Assembly: GCA_964630925.1 (NCBI GenBank)
Contig: CAZVZK010000088.1
Span: forward strand, 1 to 41,316
Direction: 5' to 3'
DNA from: RGDT01 sp964630925
GTDB taxonomy: Bacteria; Planctomycetota; Planctomycetia; Gemmatales; Gemmataceae
Length of the DNA: 41,316 nt
Shown: positions 1 through 9,063 of the stretch, in pieces
Layout of the letters: each line of letters opens with the position of its first letter
Position numbering within the stretch: the first letter of the stretch is position 1
Program-made: the position numbers and the translations under genes
Notes under the pieces: generated by a model
The model's input: the letters and a program-made list of their open reading frames with translations, nothing else
Told to the model about the DNA's origin: nothing
The model's database searches: none

Positions 1-137
1 TCGCGTCGAGCTGGGCGCCGAGCGTCGGCCGGCTGGCGGCCTGGGCCTCCCGCCAGTTCCCCAAACCCTCCGCCATCCTGCGTAGCGGCGACTGCCCCGC
101 GCCATCCTGGGGCGGCGTGCCGCCGTTGTCGCTCATT
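1..137 (-). CDS. partial CDS, unknown protein (N-terminus only)
   Basis: An open frame starts at an ATG at 135-137 and runs leftward off the window without a stop. It gives 45 residues beginning MSDNGGTPPQDGAGQSPLRR and continuing with an Ala/Gln-rich stretch. A strong GGAGG lies about six bases upstream of the ATG, which supports a real start. The gene follows the TraG-like gene on the same strand after a gap of about 100 bases, so it is probably the next gene of the transfer operon. The visible part has no membrane segment or motif that I recognise, so I assign no function. Confidence 0.55.
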
Positions 138-240
138 CGCATCCTCCGTCGCCGATTGCCTGGGGCGATGCCCATCGTTCCGTCAGCACGCAGGAGGTCG
201 GCGCGCCTGGTCGGGCGATTTTCAGCGCCCATCCGGGGAA

Positions 241-2049
241 TCACCTGGAGGCTTTCCCCGCGTATTCGGGGTCGGAGTAGTGGAGGAGGCGGCGGGCGAT
301 GATCGGCGGCAGGCCCCGCACGAAGGCGATGAGGCAGTCCTGGGGCAGGCGGTTCATGACCTCGGCGGGGTCCAATAAGCAGCGTTCTTTCTCGGACAGG
401 CCCGTGGAGGTGTTGCTGCTGACCGACCCGCCGCTGCCGTCCCCCATGTAGATCGGGCGCGAGGTCGACTCGCCGCGGTCGTGGGACTCGACGGTGATGG
501 TCGAATTCCCCAGCATTTTGCTTACTGTTTCAGCGGTTTCAATGTCATTAACCGCCCAGAAGATGCGTGCATCGCAGTTGCTGACGACCAGCCCCTTCTT
601 CTCGGGGAACGCCGCCTCGACCTGCGCCATTGACTGGTAGAACAGGGCCAGACGCACGCCGCCGGAGCGGCCGAGTTGGAGGGCGCTCTCCAGCGCGTCG
701 TTGTTCACGCCGAGCATGGCCGCCTCGTCGCACAGGAAGAGGCACTCGCCCCCGCCGCAGCCGTGGCGGATGGCCATGCGGACCAGCGCCGACATCGTGG
801 CGCGGAGGTAGTTCTTCTGCGCCTTGAACTGGTGCGGCGGGAGGACGATGAACACGGTGGTGCCGGGGCGCAGGATGGCGGACGGGTCGAAGCCGCCCAC
901 TAGGCTGGCCGCCAGCCGGTCGCTGGACAGGTTCGCGGTGTGCCTGTTGACGCATGAAATGACGCTTGAAAATTCGTCACTTGGCTCATTATTCGGGTCG
1001 CCCCGCAGACGCTGGAGGTAACGCCCGTGCTGGGCCCAGGTGCCGCCCATCCCCACGAGCTGCCCGGCGGCGAACAGGAACATCTCCCCGTCGGTGACCA
1101 GCTCGCGCACGGAGTTGAGCGTACGCAGCCGCGCGTCCTTCAGGCTGAGCACCCAGCAGAGCAGTGCCGTCAGCACGGCCTCGGCCGAGTCGTCCCAGTG
1201 CGGGTCCTTCGAGCCGCCGGGAGGACGTTCGACCATGTCACAGGCAATCGACCTCGCCTCATCGCAAATGGTTTCCGGGGAAAGAGATGCGGCGTCAAGT
1301 GGGTTGAAGCCCGTGGGGCGGTGGCCCTTGGCCGCCCCGAACGGGTCGATCAGCACGACGTTGCGGCCCACGCCGCGCAAATATGAATTAAGCTTCAAAT
1401 ATGCTTCTCCCTTGGGGTCGAAGACCACCGCGCTGTGGAGGAGGTAGTCGAGCAGGATCGTCGCGACATAGGAGACGAACTTGCCCGCGCCGGTCGGGGC
1501 GACGAAGAGCGTGTGGGTGTAGCGTGCCAGCCGGATCATCTCGCCCGCCCCGTGCGGCCTGCCCGTGAGCGCGTGGAGCATGGCCGCGCAGCAGCCGGCG
1601 GACTCGACCGGCGGGCGCGTCAGCAGGCCCAAGGCCGCCTGCCAGAACAGATCACGCCCCTCCGGCGCGGGCCTCCTCCCGAGCGGCAAACCTTTCCCGT
1701 CCAGCATGCCTGCGCGTTTCAAATCGTGGCGTTCGCTCCAGCGGGCGGTGCCGCTGCTTTCTCCGCTCCCGCGCCAGGTGTTGAGGTGGCGCGCGGCGAC
1801 GAGAACAGCAACGACGATGGCAAGCGGGAGGAACAGCAGCAGCAGCCAGGCCGCCACGGCCAGCGCGGAGAGCGTGACGACGGCGAGGAAGACGCGCAGT
1901 GCCAGCCAGCCCCACGGCATGGCGGGCGTCCTGGCGGGCTTGACGGCGGAGGCGCGGGCCTTGGTCTTGTGGCCGCGCAATAGGCCCGCGGCCCCGAGGG
2001 TTACCCCCAGGGCCGCGGCGAGGATGAAGCCGAAATCCGTGTCACTCAT
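241..2049 (-). CDS. VirD4/TraG-family type IV coupling protein
   Basis: This 602-residue protein looks like the ATPase that hands relaxase-bound DNA to a conjugative type IV secretion channel at the inner membrane. Two hydrophobic segments (about residues 8-25 and 46-85) would anchor the N-terminus. A nucleotide-binding loop near residues 185-192 reads APTGAGKF, followed by the family-typical VVFDPKGEAY and VVLIDPFG segments. A Walker B motif (LFLCDEAA) lies near residue 438. The residue after the P-loop lysine is Phe, where VirD4/TraG proteins usually have Gly and generic P-loops Ser or Thr. The gene starts seven bases after the ParB-like stop, so the two are almost certainly co-transcribed. 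No other type IV channel gene is visible here, so the rest would lie outside the window or be supplied in trans. Confidence 0.85.
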   Translation of the reverse strand: MSDTDFGFILAAALGVTLGAAGLLRGHKTKARASAVKPARTPAMPWGWLALRVFLAVVTLSALAVAAWLLLLFLPLAIVVAVLVAARHLNTWRGSGESSGTARWSERHDLKRAGMLDGKGLPLGRRPAPEGRDLFWQAALGLLTRPPVESAGCCAAMLHALTGRPHGAGEMIRLARYTHTLFVAPTGAGKFVSYVATILLDYLLHSAVVFDPKGEAYLKLNSYLRGVGRNVVLIDPFGAAKGHRPTGFNPLDAASLSPETICDEARSIACDMVERPPGGSKDPHWDDSAEAVLTALLCWVLSLKDARLRTLNSVRELVTDGEMFLFAAGQLVGMGGTWAQHGRYLQRLRGDPNNEPSDEFSSVISCVNRHTANLSSDRLAASLVGGFDPSAILRPGTTVFIVLPPHQFKAQKNYLRATMSALVRMAIRHGCGGGECLFLCDEAAMLGVNNDALESALQLGRSGGVRLALFYQSMAQVEAAFPEKKGLVVSNCDARIFWAVNDIETAETVSKMLGNSTITVESHDRGESTSRPIYMGDGSGGSVSSNTSTGLSEKERCLLDPAEVMNRLPQDCLIAFVRGLPPIIARRLLHYSDPEYAGKASR

Positions 2050-2055
2050 GTGTGA

Positions 2056-2853
2056 TTACTTCATCAGGTCACAGAGGGTGTCGGGCGGTAAGCTGTCCTT
2101 GGCGGCGCGTTTGGCGGCGGACAGCAGCGCGGCGGCGAACTGCTCCACGCGCTCGACCGTCGGCTCGGGGACCGTCAGCCTGCAGCCCTTGTGCTCCAGC
2201 TTGAGGGCCTTCACGCGGCCCGCCCCGCGCGGCGCCAGGAGGCCCTTCACGTAGGCCTCGACGAACCTCCGCTTGCGGCCGGCGCACCTGGCGATGGCCT
2301 CGGGCTGGCGGTCCTTGGGCAGGCGGGCGATGTAGTACGCCGACGACGGGTTGATCGACCCGTCGTCGAGCCCGCGCAGCAGGCCCTCGCTCCCGTTCGT
2401 GTAGGGGGCCAGGCTCTTCGACACGTACGACTGCTTGAGCCCGACCAGCTCGCCGATCTCGCAGACCCCGAGCCCGGACTGTTTCAGTTTGAAGAGGTCG
2501 CCGGCCACGCAGGCGGCGTCGCTCTTCCGGAAGTGGAGCGAGATGACCAGCCTGCCCCTGGCGATCTCCTCCGGCGCCGGCATCTCCGGCAGCACGTAGG
2601 CCAAAAGGGCGCGGTCCAGCTCCCTGCAGCAGTACCACCTCCTGGTACCGTCCAGGGCGACGTACCCGTCGCCCGACTTGGCGACGATGCCGGGGACCAG
2701 CTGCCCCTCGCGCATGCTCTCCAGGAGCGCGCCCACCGTCTCCTGCGTGACCTCGCGGTTGCCCTCGGCGGGCCTGACCAGCCGCCAGTCGATCAGCTGC
2801 GGCTTGCCCGTGCGGATCATCTCCGCCCAGCCGACGCCCTTGCCCATGCTCAT
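2056..2853 (-). CDS. ParB/Spo0J-like DNA-binding protein
   Basis: A 265-residue protein with the layout of ParB/RepB/KorB proteins. An N-terminal ParB/Srx-type nuclease-fold region (about residues 18-95) contains GQLVPGIVAK and the signature-like VALDGTRRWYCCREL. A helix-turn-helix follows near residues 130-150 (LGVCEIGELVGLKQSYVSKS). Proteins of this family bind centromere or operator sites and, with CTP, load on DNA; some act as plasmid repressors. It sits directly upstream of the coupling protein, not beside parA (21606), so a regulatory (KorB-like) role is as likely as partition. GGAGGAGG just before the ATG at 2853 could serve that start or the in-frame ATG six bases later. Confidence 0.75.
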   Translation of the reverse strand: MSMGKGVGWAEMIRTGKPQLIDWRLVRPAEGNREVTQETVGALLESMREGQLVPGIVAKSGDGYVALDGTRRWYCCRELDRALLAYVLPEMPAPEEIARGRLVISLHFRKSDAACVAGDLFKLKQSGLGVCEIGELVGLKQSYVSKSLAPYTNGSEGLLRGLDDGSINPSSAYYIARLPKDRQPEAIARCAGRKRRFVEAYVKGLLAPRGAGRVKALKLEHKGCRLTVPEPTVERVEQFAAALLSAAKRAAKDSLPPDTLCDLMK

Positions 2854-2869
2854 GCCTCCTCCGGGGAGG

Positions 2870-2888
2870 GGCGGGCCACACGCCCGCC
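2870..2888. terminator. GC hairpin in the leader of the ParB-like gene
   Basis: GGCGGG and CCCGCC form six-base arms around a seven-base loop, in the 97-base gap between the sigma-like gene and the ParB-like gene. There is no T-run, so it may be an attenuator or an mRNA stem rather than a terminator. Confidence 0.25.
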
Positions 2889-2949
2889 GCCGCCCGTAAG
2901 GATCTCCGCTCCGTCGGCGCGCCCGCGCGCGCCGGTTTCCCGGGGAACG

Positions 2950-3624
2950 TCAGCCCGCCCCCGCCCCGGTGGCGCGGAGGGCGGCCAGCAGCCGGCCGTT
3001 CTTGGCCCTCCAGGCGTGGGCGTAGGCGCCCAAGGTCATGCCGCCCAGCACACGGCAGGCCTCCTCCCGCGGCCACCCGCTGAGGTGCAGGTCGAGCAAG
3101 GCGACGTCGAGGGGGGTGAGGATGACGCTGTCACGGGCCAGGGCGATGCGTGCGGCGGGCTCCCTCCGCAGCACCTCGCCGAGGACGCCCGGCGCGTCCC
3201 CGCCCGGGATGGCGCCGGCGGCCGCGTCGCCCAGCGCCCTGAAGAAGCCCCGGCGGCGACGCTCCCTGCGGGCCCACCTCCCGGCCGTCAGGCGGGCCTG
3301 GCGGCACAGGAAGGGCAGGATCACCGCCCCGTCGGCCCGGTAGGTGCGGCGGAGGAGCTCGGTGACGGCCACCTGGGTGGCCTCGTCCAGGTCGGCCCAC
3401 CCGAGGATGTCGGCGACCGTCATGGCGATCCACCAGCGCACGCGCGTGGACAGGAAGGATCCCGCCTCGTTCTTGTCGTCGGGCGTGATCGTGGGGTCAC
3501 GCAAGAGCAGGCGGCGCACGCAGTCGGGCGGCCGGTTGCAGGGGGCCGTGTCGGCCGGGGTGGCGGGCTCGCACGGCCCGGGGGTGCGCGGCTCGACGTG
3601 CGCGGCCGCTGACGGGTGGGACAT
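2950..3624 (-). CDS. putative RNA polymerase sigma-factor-like regulator
   Basis: A 224-residue Arg/Ala-rich protein. Residues of about 115-145 (PFLCRQARLTAGRWARRER) resemble the basic helix region seen in diverged planctomycete sigma factors. The C-terminus, from about residue 180 (LTPLDVALLDLHLSGWPREE and following), resembles a region-4 helix-turn-helix. The first 60 residues are Pro/Thr-rich and probably disordered. If the assignment is right, it would be a regulator encoded inside the transfer operon, between the small ORF and the ParB-like gene. The similarity is by eye only. It could also be an unrelated DNA-binding protein. Confidence 0.4.
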   Translation of the reverse strand: MSHPSAAAHVEPRTPGPCEPATPADTAPCNRPPDCVRRLLLRDPTITPDDKNEAGSFLSTRVRWWIAMTVADILGWADLDEATQVAVTELLRRTYRADGAVILPFLCRQARLTAGRWARRERRRRGFFRALGDAAAGAIPGGDAPGVLGEVLRREPAARIALARDSVILTPLDVALLDLHLSGWPREEACRVLGGMTLGAYAHAWRAKNGRLLAALRATGAGAG

Positions 3625-3709
3625 CGGTGCTGCCTCCGAAAGGGGTGTTGGTCATGTGCGGGGTTGGCCACGCGGCACGGCGCCGCGCGGCCCGCAATCG
3701 GCTCATCCG

Positions 3710-3838
3710 TCAGCGGGGCGGGGGCGGCGGGCCATCGGGCCCCTCATCCGGCCGCGGCCGTGCGGCACACCCGTCGTCGTCGAGGCGCATCAGGGCCGCC
3801 TCCTCGCCCGCCGGGTCGAACGGCGTGTCGTCCGTCAT
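3710..3838 (-). CDS. small acidic ORF, 42 residues
   Basis: The frame begins MTDDTPFDPAGEEAALMRLD and ends in a run of prolines followed by Arg. AGGAG lies eight bases upstream of the ATG, and the gene fits between the ATPase and sigma-like genes on the same strand. The acidic N-terminus and good ribosome binding site argue for translation. Nothing suggests a function. Confidence 0.4.
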   Translation of the reverse strand: MTDDTPFDPAGEEAALMRLDDDGCAARPRPDEGPDGPPPPPR

Positions 3839-3880
3839 GCGTGTGCTCCTGGGTGGGGGCCGGCGCGTCGGGCGTCACGT

Positions 3881-4957
3881 TCAGCGGGCCTCGGGGGCGT
3901 GCACGTCGTTCTCGACCTCCTGCTTGCGGCGGTAGAAGTCGGCACGCGAGCCGCCGTCGGTGAGCTCCTTGTACAGCTCCACCTGGCCCTTGGGGTCGTC
4001 GGTGGCGGCGATGGCCTTCCGGGCCGCCTCCCGGCGCCCCTCCAGGCGCCCGGCGCGTGTGGGCGCCCCCTGTGCGTGCCGCAGCTGGGGCGCGGCCTCG
4101 CGCACGCCGGCGGCGACCAGGTCGCGCCAGTGCGTGGAGGCGGAGCCGGACTCCCACTGCAGGTAGGTCGCGAACGCCTTCTGCTGCAGGCGCAGGTCGA
4201 GGGCCCGGCCCCGCGCGTGGCACTCCGCCAGCAGGTGCTCGGTCACCTCCAGGCACCCCTCCGGCGTGATGGGCAGCCCGCGGGCGCCGAGGTGCCCCGA
4301 GGCGGCCACACGGCGCATCAGCGCCGCCAGCTGTTCCGACGTGGCCGCCATGCGGAACACCTCGATGCGGGTGGCCAGGGCGTGCAGCTCTGGCAGGTCC
4401 GAGAGCGGCCTGTTGCTCGTCATGATCAGCCCGCCCTTGAACTCGAACCTCGCCTCGCCGTCCTTGGCGGTGGTCCAGGTGACCTCACGGGGGCGGCCCG
4501 GCCGGGACCACATCGCCGACCTGAGGACGCCCTGGGCATCCCGGTCCAGGGTGATGCGCTCACAGTCCTCCAGGACGTGGACGACGTCGGGGCGGGCACG
4601 CAGGGCCAGGAACAGGCCCTTGGCGGTCATGCGCGAGTTGCGCAGGCAGTAGGGGGCGCCGAGGCGGTCCAGCTCGCCGAGCACGACGAAGGACTTGCCC
4701 AGGCCGCCGTCCCCGTGGACGTACAGGCCGTTCTTGAAGCCGCCGGCGACGGCCGCGACGTGGTCGCGCAGGATCGCGCAGGCCTCCTCGTAGGCGGCCA
4801 GGGGGCAAGGCACCTGGGTGTCGGCCAGGACGCCCGCCGGGGCAGCCCAGGCCGTGCGTGTCTCGCCCGGCGCGGGAGAGACCTGAGACCGTGAGACGAT
4901 GAGACGGAGGGGCGGGACGTCTGTTGCGTGCGCGCGGAGTGTCCCCGCGGAGATCAT
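3881..4957 (-). CDS. AAA+ family ATPase, phage/plasmid helicase- or loader-like
   Basis: A 358-residue protein with a Walker A motif at residues 82-89 (GDGGLGKS), a Walker B-like VVHVLED, a sensor-1 segment (GGLIMTSNRPL) and a probable arginine finger just after it (ATRIEVFRM). The order and the asparagine of sensor 1 are those of small AAA+ ATPases of phages and plasmids that load or act as helicases, or that bind DNA during replication. The last 60 residues are charged and probably helical. GAGGAG lies about eight bases before the ATG at 4957. It is the first gene of the leftward operon and has its own promoter. No other replication protein is visible, so this is the best candidate for a replication role, by inference only. 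Confidence 0.65.
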   Translation of the reverse strand: MISAGTLRAHATDVPPLRLIVSRSQVSPAPGETRTAWAAPAGVLADTQVPCPLAAYEEACAILRDHVAAVAGGFKNGLYVHGDGGLGKSFVVLGELDRLGAPYCLRNSRMTAKGLFLALRARPDVVHVLEDCERITLDRDAQGVLRSAMWSRPGRPREVTWTTAKDGEARFEFKGGLIMTSNRPLSDLPELHALATRIEVFRMAATSEQLAALMRRVAASGHLGARGLPITPEGCLEVTEHLLAECHARGRALDLRLQQKAFATYLQWESGSASTHWRDLVAAGVREAAPQLRHAQGAPTRAGRLEGRREAARKAIAATDDPKGQVELYKELTDGGSRADFYRRKQEVENDVHAPEAR

Positions 4958-5042
4958 GGCGTGTCTCCTCGAAAAAAGGTCGATGGTGATCGGCGTACTT
5001 CAGGTCGGGTGTTCGGCGGGGCGCTGGCCGGCCCGACTCTGC

Positions 5043-5071
5043 ATCCTAGAGCGGCGTCGAAAGGATGTCAC
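5043..5071 (-). promoter_or_regulatory. sigma70-type promoter for the AAA ATPase operon
   Basis: Read on the minus strand: GTGACA (5071-5066), 17 bases, TAGGAT (5048-5043). The match is 5/6 and 4/6 to consensus with ideal spacing. A transcript would start near 5036, giving a leader of about 80 bases before the ATG at 4957. Confidence 0.55.
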
Positions 5072-5160
5072 GGCACTGGCGTGTCATGTGCCTGTCCGCA
5101 TCCCACCGGACAAATCTGTCAGGTTGGCAGGGCGTGCATGGGCTGCTCGGTGCGGGCTGC

Positions 5161-5607
5161 TCAGCGAGGAGCTGACCGCCCCTGGCCGGCAGGGGCCTGT
5201 GCCGCGCCTGCCGCCTCCAGGCGGCGGACCAACTCGCGTGCCGACCCGGGTCCGTCGGCGGCGCCGTAGCGGACATAGTGGGAGGCGAGAGCCTCGCGCG
5301 CCTCGCGGACGATCTCGTCCCAGCCGCCCCGTTGACCCGACCAGTCGTCCTGCACGGCCAGCCTCGCCTCCTCCACGGCCGCCGGATCGCCAACCCTCTC
5401 GGCGAACGCGAGCCCGGCGAGGCGGCGCTCGTACTCCTGCATGTCGAGGAGATGGTCGGCCTCGCGCTTGATATCGAATCCTGACGGCGGGCCGGCCGCC
5501 CCGGCGCCGGCCAGCGGCCTCAGCCGCAACGCCCGGAGGCGGCCGAGGGTGAGGTTGTCACTCGGGGCCTCGAGGCTTGAATAGTCGAAGGGCGGGGCGG
5601 GGGGCAT
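5161..5607 (-). CDS. hypothetical protein
   Basis: Reading from the ATG at 5607 gives a protein of 148 residues starting MPPAPPFDYSSLEAPSDNLT. The frame is also open to a GTG at 5646, but a convincing promoter -10 lies at 5637-5642, which would put that GTG upstream of the transcript. I therefore prefer 5607. The middle is charged and helical (DIKREADHLLDMQEYERRL and following), and the C-terminus is Ala/Gln-rich. No known domain is recognised. No clear Shine-Dalgarno precedes the chosen start. Confidence 0.5.
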   Translation of the reverse strand: MPPAPPFDYSSLEAPSDNLTLGRLRALRLRPLAGAGAAGPPSGFDIKREADHLLDMQEYERRLAGLAFAERVGDPAAVEEARLAVQDDWSGQRGGWDEIVREAREALASHYVRYGAADGPGSARELVRRLEAAGAAQAPAGQGRSAPR

Positions 5608-5636
5608 GGCGATACCGGGCTTGTTGATCCTGCGCG

Positions 5637-5665
5637 AAGCTAGCACGATCCGCCCCAGGCGTCAA
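5637..5665 (-). promoter_or_regulatory. sigma70-type promoter at the end of the Roco gene
   Basis: On the minus strand: TTGACG (5665-5660), 17 bases, TAGCTT (5642-5637), with an extended -10 TG one base upstream of it. It overlaps the Roco stop codon, so the small downstream gene can be expressed independently. The predicted start is near 5630. Confidence 0.5.
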
Positions 5666-8600
5666 CCGGCGCTTGCGGCCCCTCCCTCCGGGGGCTTTCC
5701 GGCAAGGTGCCCGGCCATCCCGGCAAGCGGGCCCTGGCCGGAACAAGCCCAGCGCAGAAGGGCGGCGCCCTCCGGGGTGATCCTCGCCGCCCCTTTCTTC
5801 CCGCCGGTCCCCTCGGTGATCAACTTGTAGCCGAGCTTGTCCTGGAAGGGGTAGATCTGACGCTTGAAGGTCCAGTCGTTGCTCCCCGCCTGCTCCGCGG
5901 CGATCGCCCTCGACAGTCCCTGCTCCAGCATGAGCCTGGCGACCTTGATGAAATCAACGAGGATCACCAGCGCCTCGCTCGGATCGACCCGGAACCGCGG
6001 CTCCCCCTTCAGGATCCTCGTCACGCCTTCATAAAGCCCCTCGAACGCCGGGTCGGCCTGGTCGGAGGGTTCCTTGGGGGGAGACGCAGGCGGCGTGGTG
6101 GCCGGCTCATCCTCCTCCGTCGGACACACGCCGTCGCTCCTCGTGGGCGGTAATGCCTCTGCCGGAAACCCAGGTAGCCGGCGGATCAGGTTGACGACAT
6201 TATCCAAAAAGGCCCGGCCGTCCGGCCCCCAGGCGGAGACGTCGAGTTGGCCGCCAAAGTCGTCCTCCTTGCCCTCCTCTTGTCTCCAGGTGGCCTCCGC
6301 GACCGCCCGCGACCTCCCTCCAAGTGGAGCGAAAGCCACCCCCCATTTCCAATAGGCAGCGTCGCGGCCCCACTGCCGCCCAAATCCATTCACGAGCGTG
6401 CGGGCGACCCCCTCCCCGAGGAACGGGCTGGCCGCCTGCCAGTTGGCCGCCGGATCGCCCCCGTACATCGCGCGTAGCCGACCCCTTCCGGCCTCGACAC
6501 CCGGGTTGTTGCCGAGGGGGAGATATTCGAGGGCTAGATACTCGGTGTAAGGCGAGTCGGAGTCGGCGTCGTCGAGGGGGAAGCACAGGCCGCATGAACT
6601 CATGAACGCCAGGAAGAGCCGCCGCTCGTCCTCGTCGTACCCGGCCTCGTCCCAGGCCCACTCGCGCAGGCGGGCCGGGGTGAATCGGCCGCTCGCACTC
6701 CTCAAATGATGGTAGACACGCTCCGTATCCAGGAGGGTGTAGAGCCCCTGAAGCACCCACCGCTGGTCCAGCACGACCCGGTCGCCGAACAGACGCTCAT
6801 CCCAGAACACCACCCCGGTCCGATGCAGCCACGTCAGGACGGCGTCGGTGTCGCTGGCCTCGCACGGGGGGAGGCCCCGTCCGTTGCAGCACTCGTCGAT
6901 GATGCCTCTGAATGCCGCGCGTTCGACGAAGGCATGGAGAGGGCGTTGTCTTTTCGCGCCGTGTCCCTCGTTGGCCCTCATCGTCTCATCGTTCGCCGCC
7001 TGCAGTTTCCGAATCCTCTTCTTGATATCCAAGCGTGCCCTGGGCAATATCCGCCTGCCCGACTCCCCCAGCGCCGCGCTGACCGCCCCCCCGAGCCACT
7101 CGAACATCCGCCCGCAGGCCTCGCCGTACCTGCCGGACCGGTCACTGGCGCTGAGGCGGACATCGCCTTGTATGCGTCCATCCGTGATCGCCTCTTTGTG
7201 TTGTGGCCGAGGCAGGAGGTCCCTCCAGTCGAGGTCCGTGACGCCCTCATCGAGGTCGGCCTTGTTCCGGACGATGAGGATGTGCGCTTGTGGGTGGGTA
7301 GAGATGACCTGATCAACCCAGTATTGCAGGGGGCGCCGCCCGCCAACGGACCTGGCAGGGTCGCGCCCAGGACCGTCTTCGCAGGGATCCCAGACGATGA
7401 TGTACACGGAGCCGCTCTGAAAGAAAAGGCGGTGAGTTTGGTGGTAGATATCCTGACCACCGAAGTCCCACAAGTTAACACGCACCCTCTCCGTCGGCCC
7501 GCCGAGGAGGTGGATGGGAAGGTCACGGCTGCCCAGTTCGATGGCGTGCGTCGGGGGAAACACCTGGTGCGGGAGATCGGGCCGGAGGATCAGCCGCGCG
7601 AGGGAGGTCTTACCCGCTCCCGCGTTGCCCACGAGCAGCACTTTGCATTCGAGATCCTCGATTGCATTACCATATTCCAATCCATCGTAGTGGCTCCGCA
7701 CAAGCCCGGCAACATTCTCGTTACGGCTTATCCCGGTCAAGTGGCTCGGCAGGTCGCGGATGTCGCACCCGTATAGCCGGAGTTCATCAAGTCCGGGAAG
7801 TAGTTGAGTAAGAGGTGCAAATGGGGCAGGCCCTCGGTATTCCGAAAGGTCAAGTTGCTTGAGTGACTTCAGCGCCAATATGGGGGAAAAATCGGTAATC
7901 CCCTGGCACTCCTGAAGATCGAGACGCGTAAGGGATGTTAGGCAGGAAACCGGGGACAGATCTCGAAACCTGCACTGGCCGAGGCTGAGTACGGTTAGAG
8001 CTACCAGCCCGGACAATGGCGACAAATCACTGATTTTACCACACCCACCACAGGCTAGGAACTCAAGTGCCTTCAGACCGGATAGTGGCGTCAGGTCGGA
8101 CACCTGATAGCAATTCGCGAGACTGAGCCAGGTTAGGCGCGTCAGGCGGGCCAGGAATGTGAGGTCACTCACCCAGTCACACCCGGTGAGGTTTAACTTG
8201 ACGAGTCCTTCCAAATCGGACAGTGACGTAAACTGTTCAACTTCATAACAACCGAAGAGATCGAGTTCGGCGAGGCTCCTCAGCCCGGACAGCGGCGACA
8301 GGTCCGTGATCTTGCAATGATCCAGTGAAAACTTGGCAAGGTGAATCAACTGAGTAAGCGGCGACAGATCCCGAACCTCCACCGCGCCCCGCAGATTCAG
8401 GACAGTAAGCGCCCGCAGCCCTGACAGCGGCGACAGATCACGTACCTTCTCGGCGTACATCAGATCGAGGTGAGTCAGTGCCGTTAGCCCGGAGAGCGGT
8501 GACAGATCCGCGGTCTCAACTAGGGCCCCGCTGAGGTCGAGGCAGGTGAGAGCCGTGAGTTGGCCGAGTGGTGAAAGAACGGATACGATTCGCTCACGAA

Positions 8601-8961
8601 GGCTGAGGTGCCCAAGCCCCGTCAGCCCTGAGAGCGGCGTTAGGTCCGTGTTCTCTAGAAGTGCGTTGCTGAGGTCGAGCCAGATGAGACCTGTGAGTCC
8701 TTCAAGTGGGGTCAGGTCGGTGAGTTGGTTGCGGGGGCGATCAGAAGACCATTTCCAAGAAACACTCCCATCGCACATATGTAATGAGTACCCACCGAGC
8801 GAGAGATACTTCAAATGGCGTAGCGCTTTGATCTTGTCCGGGAGCTGAATAAGCAGCAGGTCCCCAAGGTCCAGCCACTCCCGCGCTGTTACGGCGTTCT
8901 CGGCGATGCGCCGCACTGCTTCGCCCAATGCCTCACCGGTAGGTGTTCCTTGTGTTGTCAT
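5662..8961 (-). CDS. LRR-Roc-COR (Roco family) GTPase
   Basis: A 1099-residue protein. Residues of about 50-400 are leucine-rich repeats, many built on LSPLSGLTALTHLDL-like units. A Ras-of-complex GTPase domain follows: G1 GNAGAGKTSL near residue 445, G3 DFGGQDIYHQ near 500 and G4 NKADLD near 565. A COR domain spans about 640-880, and a C-terminal region (about 1000-1090) contains a possible winged helix ending in ITPEGAALLRW. Roco proteins are dimeric GTPases in which COR mediates dimerisation and LRRs contact ligands. Bacterial ones have no settled physiological role, and some LRR/NTPase proteins act in defence. The catalytic motifs are intact. The LRR-coding part (7.7-8.9 kb) is visibly less GC-rich than its neighbours, which suggests a separate origin. 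No partner gene is adjacent. Confidence 0.9.
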   Translation of the reverse strand: MTTQGTPTGEALGEAVRRIAENAVTAREWLDLGDLLLIQLPDKIKALRHLKYLSLGGYSLHMCDGSVSWKWSSDRPRNQLTDLTPLEGLTGLIWLDLSNALLENTDLTPLSGLTGLGHLSLRERIVSVLSPLGQLTALTCLDLSGALVETADLSPLSGLTALTHLDLMYAEKVRDLSPLSGLRALTVLNLRGAVEVRDLSPLTQLIHLAKFSLDHCKITDLSPLSGLRSLAELDLFGCYEVEQFTSLSDLEGLVKLNLTGCDWVSDLTFLARLTRLTWLSLANCYQVSDLTPLSGLKALEFLACGGCGKISDLSPLSGLVALTVLSLGQCRFRDLSPVSCLTSLTRLDLQECQGITDFSPILALKSLKQLDLSEYRGPAPFAPLTQLLPGLDELRLYGCDIRDLPSHLTGISRNENVAGLVRSHYDGLEYGNAIEDLECKVLLVGNAGAGKTSLARLILRPDLPHQVFPPTHAIELGSRDLPIHLLGGPTERVRVNLWDFGGQDIYHQTHRLFFQSGSVYIIVWDPCEDGPGRDPARSVGGRRPLQYWVDQVISTHPQAHILIVRNKADLDEGVTDLDWRDLLPRPQHKEAITDGRIQGDVRLSASDRSGRYGEACGRMFEWLGGAVSAALGESGRRILPRARLDIKKRIRKLQAANDETMRANEGHGAKRQRPLHAFVERAAFRGIIDECCNGRGLPPCEASDTDAVLTWLHRTGVVFWDERLFGDRVVLDQRWVLQGLYTLLDTERVYHHLRSASGRFTPARLREWAWDEAGYDEDERRLFLAFMSSCGLCFPLDDADSDSPYTEYLALEYLPLGNNPGVEAGRGRLRAMYGGDPAANWQAASPFLGEGVARTLVNGFGRQWGRDAAYWKWGVAFAPLGGRSRAVAEATWRQEEGKEDDFGGQLDVSAWGPDGRAFLDNVVNLIRRLPGFPAEALPPTRSDGVCPTEEDEPATTPPASPPKEPSDQADPAFEGLYEGVTRILKGEPRFRVDPSEALVILVDFIKVARLMLEQGLSRAIAAEQAGSNDWTFKRQIYPFQDKLGYKLITEGTGGKKGAARITPEGAALLRWACSGQGPLAGMAGHLAGKPPEGGAASAG

Positions 8962-9063
8962 CGTCCCGTTGTGCCAATCCTACCGAAAGCGTTGCTCAAC
9001 CAACCCCGGCTGAGTTGGACGGCCACGAGCAGACAAGGGGCGCTGCCTCGTAGATTGATTTTG

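Noticed and set aside
2191..4894. Long plus-strand open frames opposite the ParB-like, sigma-like and ATPase genes
   Set aside because: They lie antisense to genes with clear motifs and consist of Arg/Pro/Gly-rich noise.
5608..5646. Upstream GTG start for the 5161 gene
   Set aside because: A promoter with ideal spacing places transcription downstream of that GTG.
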